A DNA stretch of 64,000 bases from Daphnia carinata (lineage: Eukaryota > Arthropoda > Branchiopoda > Diplostraca > Daphniidae): contig NC_081333.1 of assembly GCF_022539665.2 (NCBI RefSeq), positions 9,856,971-9,920,970 of the forward strand, read 5' to 3'. Shown here one piece after another: positions 39,113 to 53,586 of the stretch (position 1 is its first letter; each line of letters starts with the position of its first letter). Both the position numbers and the translations under genes were made by a program. The notes below the pieces were generated by a model. The model had not been told where the DNA came from. It did not search any database and was given only the letters and a program-made list of their open reading frames with translations.

Positions 39113-39326
39113 GATGATTCACGAAAACAGCAACAGTATCAACCCGTTGCTCCTGCTGCTGCCTGATCTAATTACATTCCAGCCGTCCGGTCGGCCGGCA
39201 ACGAAAGATAAGCGCCAGGGATGACTAAAATGTCCGGTAAAAGCTGGCCAGCCGCACCATTACAAGAATTCGAATATCCGTCATGGCGATCTTTTATCTT
39301 GGCCATTTACCCTCATTCGCTGATGA

Positions 39327-39327
<1 letters not shown>

Positions 39328-39359
<32 letters not shown>

Positions 39360-39362
39360 TCT
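39328..39362. repeat. (CT)n microsatellite
   Basis: About 35 bases of CT repeat with single interruptions. A second CT array lies at 43860-43880. Confidence 0.85.
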
Positions 39363-42300
39363 ATGCTTCTTCTTTTTCCTCTTCGTGAAAAGCAATGCCG
39401 CATCCATTTCATATGAAATTCATCAAGCTGATTTCGATGACTCAACACCAAGTCCCCCCCTTTGCTTTCTACCTCAATCAAGAGAAACGGAACGAACGCA
39501 TTTTCACAACGTGTCTATATGTGAAAATAACAAGTTTTCTTATTTTGAACGGTGGTCTTGCGGTGATTTTTTTGTTAGATGACGATGCCAAGAATGTCCC
39601 GTTGGGTTAAATGGAGTCAATGAATTTATGGGCGCATAAAAGCGTCATCGATCGCTTGATTTATGGATTCATTTTTTTTTTCGGACGCAAGTTATGTACG
39701 TGCCGCGTGTTCAGTTATTGTTTTCCGTGAACTGCTTTTTTCTCTGTTTGTTCTTTTCGACTTTTGGATGAAAAACGAGCGTGCAATGAAACAAATGACT
39801 TTCACTTCGTCTGGACACATCGCGCGCTTCAACAGACATTGGTTTCTCGTATAGATAAGAGTACGACGCGCAATCTTTTCTGAATGTGATCTCTCGCACG
39901 CGATTTGCCAACCTTGACTCGTCGTTCGAATAAAAAGAAGGACAGCAAAAAGAGAAAGAGATCTTTTTTTTTTGTAATATCTAGAGACCTTGACCGAAAT
40001 ATCTGTGCGAAAACTGTCACGGCCAGAACGAGAGAAAAAAAAATGCGTCCATCAGCCGGCCGGCTGACAGTAGCAGCTCGCGAATTATTAACTGACAACT
40101 GGTCGGGGCCAGCCCAACGTTCGACCACACAGACGGTCGGTAAAATGCGGGACCACGGCTATTATTCATCACGACCGTAAGATTTAGGTATTTATAGTCG
40201 AGTGATGCCTAGTGCGTATCGGACAAGCTGGGCCGCGTGAGTGGGCGTTAAATCGGGGTCAGTTCTCATCTTTAGGAAAGCCACCGTTACAAACATTGCA
40301 GACCTTCCTGTTCTGCTGCTTCATCGCGCCGACGACGGTGCTGCAAAACATCAGCAGATGATGATCGAGTAGTCGGGCGCGCATTTCAAAATAGTGAAAA
40401 GGACTTCCTTATCCCGCTTCTCTGTATACTTATCGACGTTCGAGATGTAACGAGCGATTAAGAGCCGAAAGAAACATCCCTCACCTTCTGATAGGAGAGA
40501 AGAAAGGACAATGGAACATTTCTGGGCGAGGAATGCAATGAAAGGAGTTCAAATCTGCCGAATAACGTAATATAGACGGTGCCGCTTCGTTGATGATAAC
40601 TGGAGGGTGGTGCTTGTTGCTGTGCACATGATGAATCGACGACGGCCATAAAAGACTAACGAAAAAAACACCCAAAGAATAGGTTTTTTTTTTAAACGTT
40701 AAAAATACGTGCCGGTTCGTGAAGGGCCCGTACGTCGGAAATACACAGCCATTCCGTCGTCGTTATTATTCGGTTGTCCTTGTTTTGATAAGATCGAAGC
40801 CGGTTTTTTTTTCTCTTTTGCGTAGCGACAGACCTTATGAATGAGGATATGTAGACCTTATAAAAGAGAAGGTGAATTAAAATTATTGTGTGAGTTTTTG
40901 TGAAGCAGGTGTGTCGTGATCAGCGGGGAACTTGATCATCAATTGTCCATTTCGTTCGCCTTTAACTTCAATCATCCGTCGCGCTGTTTCTTTCTGTCTC
41001 GGGGCTCCATTTTGTATTTGCGGGCTCGATGAATATGCATGGAGCACGGTAAAGATCTGCTACGCGTCCATGAGCCCTTGCGCGCGCGTTTCAAACTCAA
41101 TTTGGCTAGCTGTGATAACGTTATCGGAGAGGGAGAAAGAACACATAACAAAAGCGCGTTGGCTTATTATTCTAATTCGTAGAGACGCGAAAACGTGTTT
41201 GCATATTTCGCTCTTGATTTGTGTGGCTTCACACCAAACAGATTCGATACATCGATAAGCAAAGAAAATGGAAAGAATAACGTTTGGCAGCGCAGACGGG
41301 GGAAAATAAAAAAAAACTAATGCCTTGATTGGTACCGTGGCAGACTCAATTTAAAAAATGGTAATCAGATAAAAAGAGGAAAAGAAAAAGAGGTTAAACA
41401 GTCCAAATTCATTAGACTATATGTTTCATAGGTTTGTTCTACTCTTCTTTTTAAGGAGATAAAAAGGTGGGGCCCACCACTGGCTGTCTCTCCAAATAAA
41501 ACCGTTTGAGTGACATTTAACATTTGACAACAAGAAAATTAAAACCAAAAAAAAAAAAATTATTCAAAAAAATAAAGGCCAAATAAAAAGATAAGACGGA
41601 GGCCATCGTTTCAAGTTTTCGCGTATATCTATATCTATACTTGACCGGAAGGTATAACCTTCCTCGTTTACTGTCAAGCTGCACAAAAATACAGGGCGAA
41701 TAACGGCCATCCCCCACATTTTGTTGCCAAAACTTTAAGGTCAAATCGATAATCATAAAAGAAAAGAAAGAAAACGACAAGACAGCCACAGAGAGAGAGA
41801 AGGGGCTTCACAGGTAACGTAACATTAGCCAAAGAACTCGCTCATCCATCATGTGTCCAACCGACTGTTTTTGCGTCCTTTTGCCGCCACCTTTATTTCA
41901 CTCCATGTCGTTCCAGCCTCTTTTTTTTTTTTTTTTTCTTCTTCTTCCTCTTTCTTTTGCTCTTTTGAGTCAGCAACACGACACAGAAAATTACGGAACC
42001 GTGTCTTCGGTGTGCCCTAGCGCTGGGTACGACGCACCTGTTGCATACGATAATCACCTGGGCGTGCTATTTTCTTCTTTTTGGTGTGTGTGGACTCCCT
42101 CGCCGGGGAGAAAAGAAGAAAAAAAAAGATTGAATGAAACATCTTCCGGCAGACACATTTATTTATATAACTGCGCGTGTATATAGTTTTCTTCCTTTTT
42201 AAACAGTCACACACGCGGTGTCTGGTGCACCGGCTGATATTATATTGCGTTTATTTATACTGGTAGATGTTAACAGTATATACGTACGTCTCCTTTCTTT

Positions 42301-45300
42301 TCTTCTTGGGGGTTGACTCTTTACGTTTGAATTGAAACACGACCCCTCCTGCGTGGGATGTGCCAAAAAGGTCGAGAAGACATGGCGGGCGTTGTGTCTA
42401 TACGTGCGAATAATTACATTGGCGATGGCATCACTCTCTTTCGACCCGTCAAATGTTTCTTTATTTGGTACGGCTGTTTGGAATTCACGGCGCGGGCATC
42501 ACCTTCTTCTTCTTTTATTTATTTATTTATTTTTATTTTGGTTATAGATTTTTTTTTCTTTTTATTTCACCTTCCGGCCCGTGGTTTGAAGCGTTGCCAA
42601 AAAGCACCGTAGGGGAAGCAAAAATATGCGCGTCTCATTTTCTCGCCAATCCGTCAATGCAAACGAAAAATACCCAACAGTTTGACGAACGTGTCAAGCG
42701 GATCGCTATTTTACAAGCGTTTATGGAGAGCTGCCCCCTTTTTTTTTTTCTTTTAAAAATGCATACCCCCCGTACCATTGACTCAGCAGGACGAATACAA
42801 CTGTGTGTGTGTGTGTGTGTGCATACCTGCAGTTAGTAACTGCATTCCGTTAGATGAAAACAAGAAATGAACTGCATGTACGCAGAAACGTGTCACATGC
42901 GATAAATTCCGCCAGTCAACAAGAACACGCTTGGCAAAAATGAACGGATAATGTTATTGTTGTAATTGAGACCAGCAATGGGAAAATGCCGAGTCGATAT
43001 TCAAATCAGTTGGCCATCCTCGATTGATTTAAAAGTCCGTTATTTTCTTTTTGTTTTTAAATGGTGTTTGAGGGTTTGCCAAGAGGGGCGAAGGTGGGAA
43101 AAAAGGGGGTAAAAGAGAAAGAAAAGTAAACGAAAAAAAAAATGAATGGCCTGTATGCAAATATGGCATTAGAGGACCGCCAGACAGATGGGAGACATAG
43201 TCAGGTGTTCGTGTTACGGGAGGAGCGACTCGAATGAATGAACCATCACGACACGGCCAAAAAGAAAGAAAAAAAAAACACGCGGCGTACGAGTCACCAG
43301 GGTCATGGACACGATGTAGGAAAAACACAAAAGGTCCTCCTCACACTAGCCCATCTCGATTCGTCAATGCTTCCGTTACTAAAGATGATGACGACCGGTC
43401 CAGGTGTTTACATAAAATTAGATTCCGCAATGACGATGCGCAGCAACTATTTGCCGATGAACGCATAAGCACATCATCCGTGTCTAATCATTTAACACCA
43501 CCTCCATTGCCAATCTAAATAAGAAATTAGTTTTTGCTTACGTCGCGTTTCTCAGAATTTCCTATTTTTTTACCTAATTGGGACGGTGTTTCCCCGAACT
43601 GTCTGAAATAAAACAAAACGGGATGAAATGGGACCAAAAATGGAGGATTCATGAATATCTTTTTTTTTCTTTTTAGTTTCATTCGTAGAAAAGAACAGCC
43701 GAAGCAGGAAAAGACCTTTTTTCTTATTTTTTTTTTTAAAGAGCCGTCGTGTTTCATTCAGAAAAAAAGGGGGAAGGGAACCAGGACTAGTCGGTGCGTG
43801 ACCATTCTGGTATACCAATGGCTTTTCAGTTAAAGATGACCTGCTACAGCCAAACCCTGCCTCTCTCTCTCTCTCTCTCTTTCTGTTAACTCAAGAAATA
43901 TAAAAAAAAACGTGTGAAAACTCAGAAAATAATCATTAAAAAAGGGACGTAAATCAAAAGTCAAACAAACGGATGTGGCAATGAAGAAAACAGCCGTCAA
44001 AAAAAAAAAAGTCCCTGGGCATATCCGCACATCCATCAGTTTTAGATTCGAAAGAAAAACAGGAATAAAGAGCTCGATATTGCTTCATAAATCATCTGAA
44101 AGTAACATTTTCATTTGGCAAACATCAATCAGCACTTGAAAAAGGCCAGCGAGTAGCCATTTTCGTTTCTCTCGGTTCCACACACGAATATCTGTGTACC
44201 GCGTTGATTTTTACGAACGCTCGTCTATATACGTTTTTAATAGGGCATTAATAGCACATTAGAGTCTCCTTGTTTTTTCTTGCCCTAAAGTCTGGTGTGG
44301 ATTCAAATGCGTGTGCTGAGTGCGAATGAAAAGGCAGTTTCTCACGCGTTCTTTTTTATTTTTCTTAGCTCTCCTGGTGTTCGACTGTGAATTTGTGTTT
44401 CCGCCTATTGACATAAAATAATATGACCCTACGACAATGTTTCGCACATTGGTCTAGCCTCTTAAAAATCAAAACTACCGGAATTACGCCGAAAAGAAAA
44501 ATAGACCCTTTTTTTTTTCTTTTTCTGGCCGCACCCCTCCATCTCACGCACAGTTTAACACACAAATCTATAAAAGTTGAAGAATAACTAAATGAACAGC
44601 GATGACTACAACCGACCTGGGTTCTTTTCTTTTTCAATAAGAACTCGACATCGTTTTCATTTTTTTTTTTCATCATATGCGAAAGAATTCCTATTCCCTC
44701 GCCACAATTCCTAGTAATTGTTTTGATTCGATCTTCTATTTTCGTTGAGAATCTCTTCTATTTCGGGGAAAGACAAAAGAGTTATAACAATGAGATGTTC
44801 GCGGGGGACGATAAGAATTCTTTTCTTAAAAACAAATCGAGATTCTCTAACGTTCTATTCATTTTTATCAGTGGGAAGTTCGCTTATCTTTCTCCGGCTA
44901 TTTTCCGCTATGCCGTTCGGCATCCTACAATCTTCGGCTGTGTAAATTGTTTGAAAATAGAAGGAAACAAACAAACAAACAAAAAAAAAATGATAAGACT
45001 ATTTAGGCGCGTTCGGGAAAAAAAGGGACGTTGTTTTTGCCTTTTGCTTGTTGCTTTTGCGAGCTGCTCTTGGCCTTTCCTCAAACCTGTCTCTTGTTTT
45101 TTTTTTCCCTTATTCGCCCTCTCCCTCTTACGATCATATAAGGATGAACACAAGAAACGTAGACTTTTTGACGATGCCCAACCTTTTGCTGAATCTTTTT
45201 CTTTTCTTTATTCACGTGCGTGCGTGCGTATAAATTTCTTTCGTTTTTTTCTCTTTCTTTTGCTTCCTCGTCGTGAAAAGAAAAACGCCGTCCGCAAACT

Positions 45301-48300
45301 CCCGAAAGGTGGGACAAGAGAAAACCGTTGCCCTTGAGACGCCGACCAGACGACCAATGTTGGAGACGATAACTTTTGCACGCACAGAGTGTAATGAGGC
45401 TATTACGTATAGCAAACAAAGCGGACCACGAGCCTTTTTTTTTATTAGTGTTATTATTTGTGGGCCCGCACGATATATAAAAAAAGACAAATGAAAAACA
45501 AAAAATGTTGGATGGACAAGTTTCTTTCCTGCTGAATGGCAGGTTATTGCTCAATATTCTTTTCGTGTTTATTCAGCAGCAACTAAATAGCAAAAGACTA
45601 TAAATATATTTAAAAAAGGAAACAACATGTTGTTATGATATTATGTTTCTAAAACACGATGAATGAAAGGCCCGGGTGAATGGCCTCCCGCTTTGCGACA
45701 TATTCTCGTCTGGCTGTCTGGACCGAAAGATGAATGAACGGCCGGGAATAGACACACACACAACGTGACCTGTCACTGCATCAAAACTTATCCTCGTGTA
45801 ATAAAAAAAAGAAAACAAGGAAAATAAAGGAAGGGGAAAAAAAATAACTAAAGAAATGGGAGTGACACTACAGAGAAGTAAACGGTCACGAGACAAGAAT
45901 ACATCCTTCCGGCGCATTTGAAATGGATGATGATGGCTGCTGGATGGTTGGTGGGGGGAATGCTGATAATCACACAGCAAAAGGGAGCGACACACACACA
46001 CACACACACACAGACTTGCTTTTGATATTCGCGATCTATACGGGCTGACGTTGTAAATAAAGCACATCAGTTGCGCGTGATTTATTTGCAACGAGACACG
46101 ACAAGAAAGGGGAGAGTCCACGATGTATCATCATCTGATGCGCACAAACCATCGCCGCTGCCATTTGAAATGCACCAAGAGCCGCCGCCGTTAGCGGGAT
46201 CCGAAACTAAACGCGTAAGCGACCGATTGGACACTCAATACACCACCTGGGCCCACAATCGAGCACACACACACACAAAAGTTATTGAAGGAGAAAGAAA
46301 AAGAAAAACGAGTATTTCCATGTAAGCATATCTGTTTATGATCCTCTGATTTTTCTGAATTTATTTTTTTATTATGCCTTTTTATGAATATAATTTTTTT
46401 TTTTTTACCTGATTAACCTGAAAAATTATGTTTAAGGGTTAACAGTTGATTGGCAACCGCCGCTTATCTGAGAATATACATCGGAAGGAATAAACAAAGA
46501 GAGCAGGGTATATCATGACGCATATATCGATATTGATTCCAAAAAGAGATGGGAACTCTTTTTCTTGGCCATTGTTATTGATTTATTTATTTATTTGCGC
46601 TTTTCTCTTCTATTTTTTTTTTTTTTTTTTACGATTCAAAAAATAAAATCTGTACACCTTAGCTAGGGAGTCAACGAAGCCGGCAGCGTGAAAGGCTATA
46701 TGCTCATAAATACTTCGAGAAAAGTATTGCATACCATATATACAGATGGAAGGGGATTTTAATATTTTTATTTATAAAATGGACATTCTAGAAATATACA
46801 ACTGTGCAACACATAAGAACGGATGGAAGGAAGGATGGCAAGAGAGAGTCCCGTTACGATCAAACGATTACGATTATAAAAGGAGTAGGCGTTCGAAGAT
46901 CGGAGCAAAGGAAGAAAACAGGACAAATAACTCAAAATATATTCCAAACATTTTTTTTTCTCCAGACTTCATTTTTTGTTTTCTATTGGCTCGCCAACGA
47001 CGATGACTCATCACGAACGGCACCAAAAAACACATTTTGTTTTTGTTTTTTTTTAAGAGAAACACGGAGATCTTTTAAGACTCTAAGTTCACCTGGCAAT
47101 CGTGCAGATAAAAGACATTTACACCTTCATTGAGACCCACACACACACACAGAGGCACACTAAAGAGAGCTAAACACTCTTATAGCCGGTTGTTGAATAC
47201 TACTACACGCTATATAGTGGGGATCTGAAAAAAAAAAAAATGTTATGAATGAATGGCCCGTGTCCAGGTAGCAACTGTGGAGAAAAGAAAAGGCGCGGAA
47301 AAATATCCGCACCCAAATCAACGAATGCATCAATGGAGTCTATATAAATATAAATCCAGGTACGTGTACCTACAAGTTATTATGAATGTGTGTGAGCGTT
47401 TATAGAATATAAGGATGGGCGGTAGAAGTGAAGCTGGGAGCGGATGAAAGATGGAGCGGAATTTAAACGACAAAAAAAAAGAAATAAGGAGCAGCCACAA
47501 TAGCGAAGATCAAGACAGTGCAACATAAGATAAAAAAGAAACAAAAAAATAGACGCAACACACACACGTCGTCTTGTTATGCAACTCGAGTGATTTGTGG
47601 AAGGTGAATGAGGACCAGCAGAAAATCCACATTTGGAAATTGTTTTTGTTGTGCACCGGCATCAAGTAAGCGAAAAAAAAAAAAATAAATAAAATAAAGC
47701 GATGTCTGGACCAACCTTCGTTTTCATTGCAAAAGCTTATATTTTTTACCTTGTATAATATCGACGATAGGTACTCCTTCCTGGGTAAACGATGTGCAAC
47801 CTACAATCCTACATCCATCTGTTATTATATAGCGTATCGTTTGCTTATTCTTTTGGGGAACGATGGCGTGATGAATATTTGCAGCTTTTTGGTTATATCA
47901 GCGGGCCACGGAGCTCGTAGGAGACGAGCCCTGAAATCGAGAAGGTGAATGAGATAGAAATACAACAGTTGGCCAACGGGAAAAAAAAGAAACACGAGTT
48001 TAAAGTTTTTAAAAAAGAAGGAAAGAAAGACGCAACCTAAGGTAACCTTTTTGGTTTTTTTTTTTATGGGCTGGCAGAAACGACCTGGGAAGGGCTTTTT
48101 GCTTCTTCTTTATACAGTCTACATATAGCCAATGCTTGCCTGTTATGCGTTGCTCTGTGCCGTTTTGGAACACACACCTTGACAACCGAAAAAAAAAAAA
48201 AACCGCCAATAAGGGAGAAGCTGCAACGTTTTCTAGTGGCCACTATATCTTCTTCTTTTCGTTACATACTTCTCGTCGTCTTACTTGGCTGCGTTCTTTT

Positions 48301-49172
48301 CTTACACATATATATACCCCTGCGTTCAGCTTCATCAGCAGCCGCCATCTTCACGCTGAGCATTTTCATCAGCATTCAATGAACCCGAGAAAACTCGCCT
48401 TGGTGCATTTTCAGGTGATGACCAACGGGACTGAACTCTCTCCCAGCGCACAGTCACAAGATGTAATACTTTCTTATTCAGCAGCACGGTTTTGGAATTG
48501 ATTACACGAGAAGATTGAATTACTGGCCGATGACTCCTTCTTTTCCCATCAGCTTCGTTTTGGTCATTGACGGGATTGCAAAGAATTAATTTCATTAGCT
48601 TATAACAGCGTACTTGGAAAAACTCGATAGATATAAACGAATGATTCATTTGTTTCTCGTTCGGATGGTATCGTGATTTGAACAACATAAACGAGTTTTT
48701 TTCAGGACAGATGCGATCGATTTTCGATTTGTTATCCGTTTTATTTTGGCTGCGTGTTTTGGTTTTTTCCTGACATCATTCGATCGACTGCTCGTATCGC
48801 CTTTTACGTCACACAGGGTAAAGCTTTATGGTACAGTCTGCATCGACATAAGAGGCTAACTTCAGCCGGAGCAAACGCACGTGACAGGTGCTGACTCCCG
48901 AAGCGGACTCCCGTAGGTGTCGCGTGAATTGGGAGACTGATTGCAAATAAATCTTAAAGCGACTGTTGTTGCGTGAGCGCATCTGGGGACCACCGTTCCA
49001 ACATGTGTACCAACACATTTATACATATCAGATGTATATATACGTGTACACAGGTGTTATCCTTTTTCGTTTGCTAATAACTTTTTTTTAATGTCTCATT
49101 TTCAGTTCTTGGAATATATCGGACATTAGTTCGAATTGAACGAACGTGTTTTGCTGTTAAGAGAGCTGAATT

Positions 49173-49213
49173 GTTTCTTCCCCAAAGCTATTCAAGCTCT
49201 GGGGAAGTCAAAC
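49173..49213. repeat. Short hairpin-forming inverted repeat
   Basis: CTTCCCCAAAGCT at 49177-49189 pairs with AGCTCTGGGGAAG at 49195-49207 over 13 bp with one mismatch and a 5-nt loop. Four more pairs (GTTT with AAAC at 49210-49213) extend it after a 2-nt bulge. It is too short for a typical animal microRNA precursor. Confidence 0.55.
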
Positions 49214-51514
49214 AATCAAAGTGGACTGATGGAGGGCATCAGAAAAAGATTTGCCTTGCGTGCGCGTACCTTGTTACCGAAAGAATTGCTTTGCCACCGC
49301 CTCTCTGAGTACGCTTTATTATGTAATAAGCGCAACGGAGGGACTGCCTTATAGTGAACGATTCAGATGGAAGTGATCCGTCTCTGTCACCGGGCGTCCG
49401 TCACGAAAATGAAACGAGTTGGGTTTGACGAGCGAACGACAGCCACCAATCTTCGAGAAAACGAGGCGACGCTCAATTGATGACGTGTTTGCGCGTAATC
49501 AAATGACTGCGCCCCTTTCTCCTTTTCATTATTCCGTTCAAAACAAAACATTGGTGCCAAGAAAAAAAAAAAAGAAAACCACATTTGCTTTGTTGTCCTT
49601 TCTATCGGCAACTGTTCATTTTCGCGGTCACTTTCGGCGTTCTAAACGCGACCTCATTTCGCACGTCAGACGTGCTCCCGCAAAAAAATAAAGAACCGTA
49701 TCGCGCCTTGCCCCAAAGGCTATTCGATTTTCTATAGTACTCACAATGCTTGTTTGTTCTACTGGCATCAACAAACGTTCAAACACGAAATGGCTACATA
49801 CCAGTATATCGAGTTTTCAAACAGGGGGAGTTTGAAATGTGTAATTTCTTATTCTCTTTTCGGAGGAAAGAAATCCCGATGATGGCGCCGTATAACACGA
49901 GGCGGAGTGTCTTTGGTTCGCCGATGCCGCGACTCATTCTGCCACTATCTCGGTCGTATAATGAAAAAAAAAAAAGGGAAGATGTCCAATGGCGAGCCGT
50001 TTAGGTGGTGCGCTGTTTAGCTTGTCGTCGATTGGCATTATAGTCTGCGTCCACAGCCGTTTACGTTTGCCTAATGGATTATATATATATATATACTCCC
50101 GATAGTCTTTTTTGCCCGTGTTGCGTACGTGCACACAATAAGCGACACGTAGTGATGCAAAAGAGTATCCATCTATCCAGCTCCTTATATAATGCGCGAT
50201 TGCTGCAGTCGTTTTGGTTTATGTCTCTTCTTTTTTTTTTTTTTGTGCGATAAGGTCAAAAGAAATAACTTGATGTGTTCATTATCCCGACGGGCTCGTC
50301 TGTTGTCTCTATAGCCGAATTGTTGCTGGTAATCTAACATCCGAAAGAACTTGAATGGAAAAGCGCGGGGAGAAGGCAAAAAATTCATTCCGTGCTTTTG
50401 TTGGCGTTTATACTTGACACTCTTTTACATTTCGGGAAGAGAGATGATAAGACGTTTGTTACCATGACTCCAAGGACTCGTCTCACTCTCTCTTCCAAGT
50501 GGCTGGCATCTACCACAACAGGCGCAATGTCAAGTTGGCAATTAAAAAAAAAACGGTAAGAAGATGCTCTAGCTAATAGGCCGAGATATGTTCTTCCGCT
50601 CTTCAAAATGTGGGAACACTCCACAAAAAAAAATGCAAGTGGGCAAAGGAAGGATTTCGAACGTCCGACTTTCTCGACTGTTTTACATTTTCTAGGGTCT
50701 TAATACAGCATGTGAATAAAATTACCCGCTAGACAGACGATAATCGTTTAAAATGTTACAAGACAGAAAAAGGGAGAAAACAGCGATGACAATGGCGCTG
50801 TCCTATACGACAGTTTTCAAACGGACGATACGAGTCTTCTTTTGAAACGTCAAAACGAAAGTGGAGGAATAACACGAAGCAGAAAAAAGAAAAAAGAAAA
50901 AGACGTTACCGAAAATGCGAACAAAGAGCAATTTGTTTGAATGAAACATCTCTGGATCCCGCTGAAGAAGAAGCCGTGCCGCGCCGATCGTGCAACAGCG
51001 GTCGTAATGGCCGTCTATGGCTCGTTGTTTTGCCGCCCCGTCGGTGCAGTCTATAGAAAGAAAAGGCAAAAAAAAACAACCTCGGCCACGTAACGCTATT
51101 ACCTATAGATAATCTGTGCGTATAGACCAAAAGGACAACAATGCTGCTAGAATGTGATACGCGCCGCAGATTTCGGAGCCTGCCTGTCTGTCGTTGCCGA
51201 AAGCGTCTGTTAGAATTCAAAACAAACACAAAAAAAACCAACAAGCTGCGATAAAAAAAAGGACACACAAAGACAACAACAAATAAAGTCGCCGCGTTGG
51301 CACCGATTCACGGTCAATTATTATTATTGTTTTCCTCAACGATGGCGTCATTGTGTAAGAGGAATACGCATATTCTGGTCAATTACAGGGTCCGTAGGAA
51401 GACAAAAGTGCTGAAGAGAAACTGCTCTAAATGAGTCCAGACTCTAATTTGTAGTTCTTTTCATTCATTTAAAATTTTTAAAAGTATATTTGAAACGCCC
51501 GCTCTGTTTAATGG

Positions 51515-51552
51515 CGAATGCCCGGTGGTCCATTCGGGCATTCACGGGCATT
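51515..51552. repeat. Inverted repeat built on GAATGCCCG
   Basis: GAATGCCCG at 51516-51524 is followed by its complement CGGGCATTC at 51535-51543, then a further copy CGGGCATT at 51545-51552. The 11-mer GCGAATGCCCG recurs at 52198-52208. Function is unknown. Confidence 0.55.
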
Positions 51553-53359
51553 TTTCAAAAAAACAATACTACCCGTGTAACTAACATCAATAGGGCCAGT
51601 TAAGGATACTACACATTCGGGGATTTATTCGATAGGCGTGCCCACTGTGGTTTTTTAAATGAATATTAAATCAAGGAGAAGATGAAAGAGTAAAAAAAAA
51701 AAGGAGAAGAATGATGAAGAGTGGACTAATAAGGGAATCTTTTGGTGGCGTATATACTGAGACGCGACTCGCGAACGAGTCATCGCAGTCGGACCAGATC
51801 CCTGCGTCTCTTTTTCACACAAAAAAAAGGAGGAATCTATATACACACAGTGGGAATTATAAATAATAAATATTTTAAAAAAGAATAAAAAAAATTATAA
51901 TAATATGAGTCATTTCATTCGTTTTTTTCCTCAAATCCTGATATGTGATACATTGTAAGGCACTCAAGGTTCAAAGGCGACTCATACAAATGCATAAACA
52001 TTGTACGTTGGATATATTATATTACGAAATGCACGCAAAATGGACATGGCGATCGCCCGTACAAACTGAGCCACATCTGACGTAAACGCGTACAACAGGG
52101 GAAAAAAAATGTGATAGCCAACATTCAAATCGACATAGAGCGAACGAAAGGCCCATTCAAGGTAGACACATACGGGGGGTGATAGAGGCGAATGCGAGCG
52201 AATGCCCGCTAGACATGTATATATACACTGCTGAGTTAGCGCACCTTAAATAGGGAAAACTTAATGGAATCGGACCATATACGTGGACCGTGCTGGCGAT
52301 GATGCTGCGGGTTGGATGGGCCCCAACCGCGTCCAGGCCATACGCTGGCCATATAGGCCTACAAACTTACATGATGCATAGTTGTGTTCAAACAGTGGCG
52401 TGAATCGGCATCTTTTTGTTCAACATACGTTTTTGATCAGCTCCAACTGGCTCTCGCAACGATAGCACGTATACTATGTAACCATCCTTTGTAACAACAG
52501 TTTGGTTACGTACAATAGGACATGCACTGCTATTCCGGGTTGGGCCTGCTGAACGCTTTTTATGGCCGGATTTCTTTTTTTTTTCTTACAAATCTTTCAT
52601 TCCGAATACGAAAGATGTGAAAAAGAAACACGCTCACACAAAGAAATGGGGAATAAGAAAACAAGAGAGAGAGGCAGCTGGGAGATCCTACCCGAGTTGG
52701 CGATGCGCAGAGACAACAGGTTATCGGGTTCGTTCACTCATTCGTTATTTTGGTGACAATCAGCTGATTCATTCCCAAATTCATACAAACGTGGAGCGAA
52801 GACAACGCTTAATATACTGCGTCTGTTCTTGTAGCTACTATATGGCCGAAGATGCCACCCGGCCACCCGGCCACGCATCAAACGCCTTCCCATCTAACCG
52901 AATGCGAACGTGCGGGACTGTCGGGATGGATTTGGCTTTCATGCTGTTTTGTTTGGTTTTGTTTCTTTTCTTTTTCTCGCCCCGAATTTTTGTGTTTTCT
53001 TGTCTTTCTTTTCTTTTTTTTTTCTTTTTGCATTCACCAATAAGACATTGACTGTGTCTCATAAGAACTTATATACTGTCGAGGTCATGGCAATCTGCCC
53101 AATCATCAGCGAGAGGAAAGGAAAAAGAACAAGAAATCAAGCAAAATAATCTTTGTGGGGATTCAAATTAGATTGGGCTTTGGAAAAAAATAATAAAATT
53201 GAAAACAAAAGGAACACATTTTTCACGGAGATCCCAATTTCGATTGCACGTTTTTATTTCCGCGTGATTGGATGGCATTTTTCAAATGTGCAGTAACGTT
53301 TGGCCGAACTCACGAGATGGCATTGTTCCTGATTGTATAACGCAAACTAGCAAGTATAG

Positions 53360-53360
<1 letters not shown>

Positions 53361-53400
<40 letters not shown>
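53361..53400. repeat. (CA)20 microsatellite
   Basis: This is forty bases of perfect CA dinucleotide repeat, the longest perfect dinucleotide array noticed in the window. It lies about 190 bp before a GT-rich array on the same strand. Confidence 0.95.
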
Positions 53401-53401
<1 letters not shown>

Positions 53402-53586
53402 TACATGTAAGCATTGAGAGGGGGAGGAAGGGTGTTGCAAAAAAAGCTGATGACGAGATGCTTCTGCTTGCGAGAGAGAGGTGGTTTTTCGGGAAAAGAA
53501 TCACGGCGGGATGGATGAACGTGACCCGAAGCCGTATAGCCGTCGCCGGGTCTGCACCGGGAAACTGCGAGACACAAGGAGCCGTA

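Noticed and set aside
44723-45337. Plus-strand open frame of 204 codons, the longest in the window
   Set aside because: It is rich in Phe, Lys and Arg from T and A runs, has no conserved motif, and is overlapped by equally long frames on the other strand.
45081-45633. Minus-strand frames of about 157 and 92 codons
   Set aside because: They run through A/T tracts and lack start context, splice signals and family features.
49136-49354. 72-codon plus-strand frame with fair composition
   Set aside because: It begins at TTG with no in-frame ATG before codon 30, and has no homologue I recognise and no promoter evidence.
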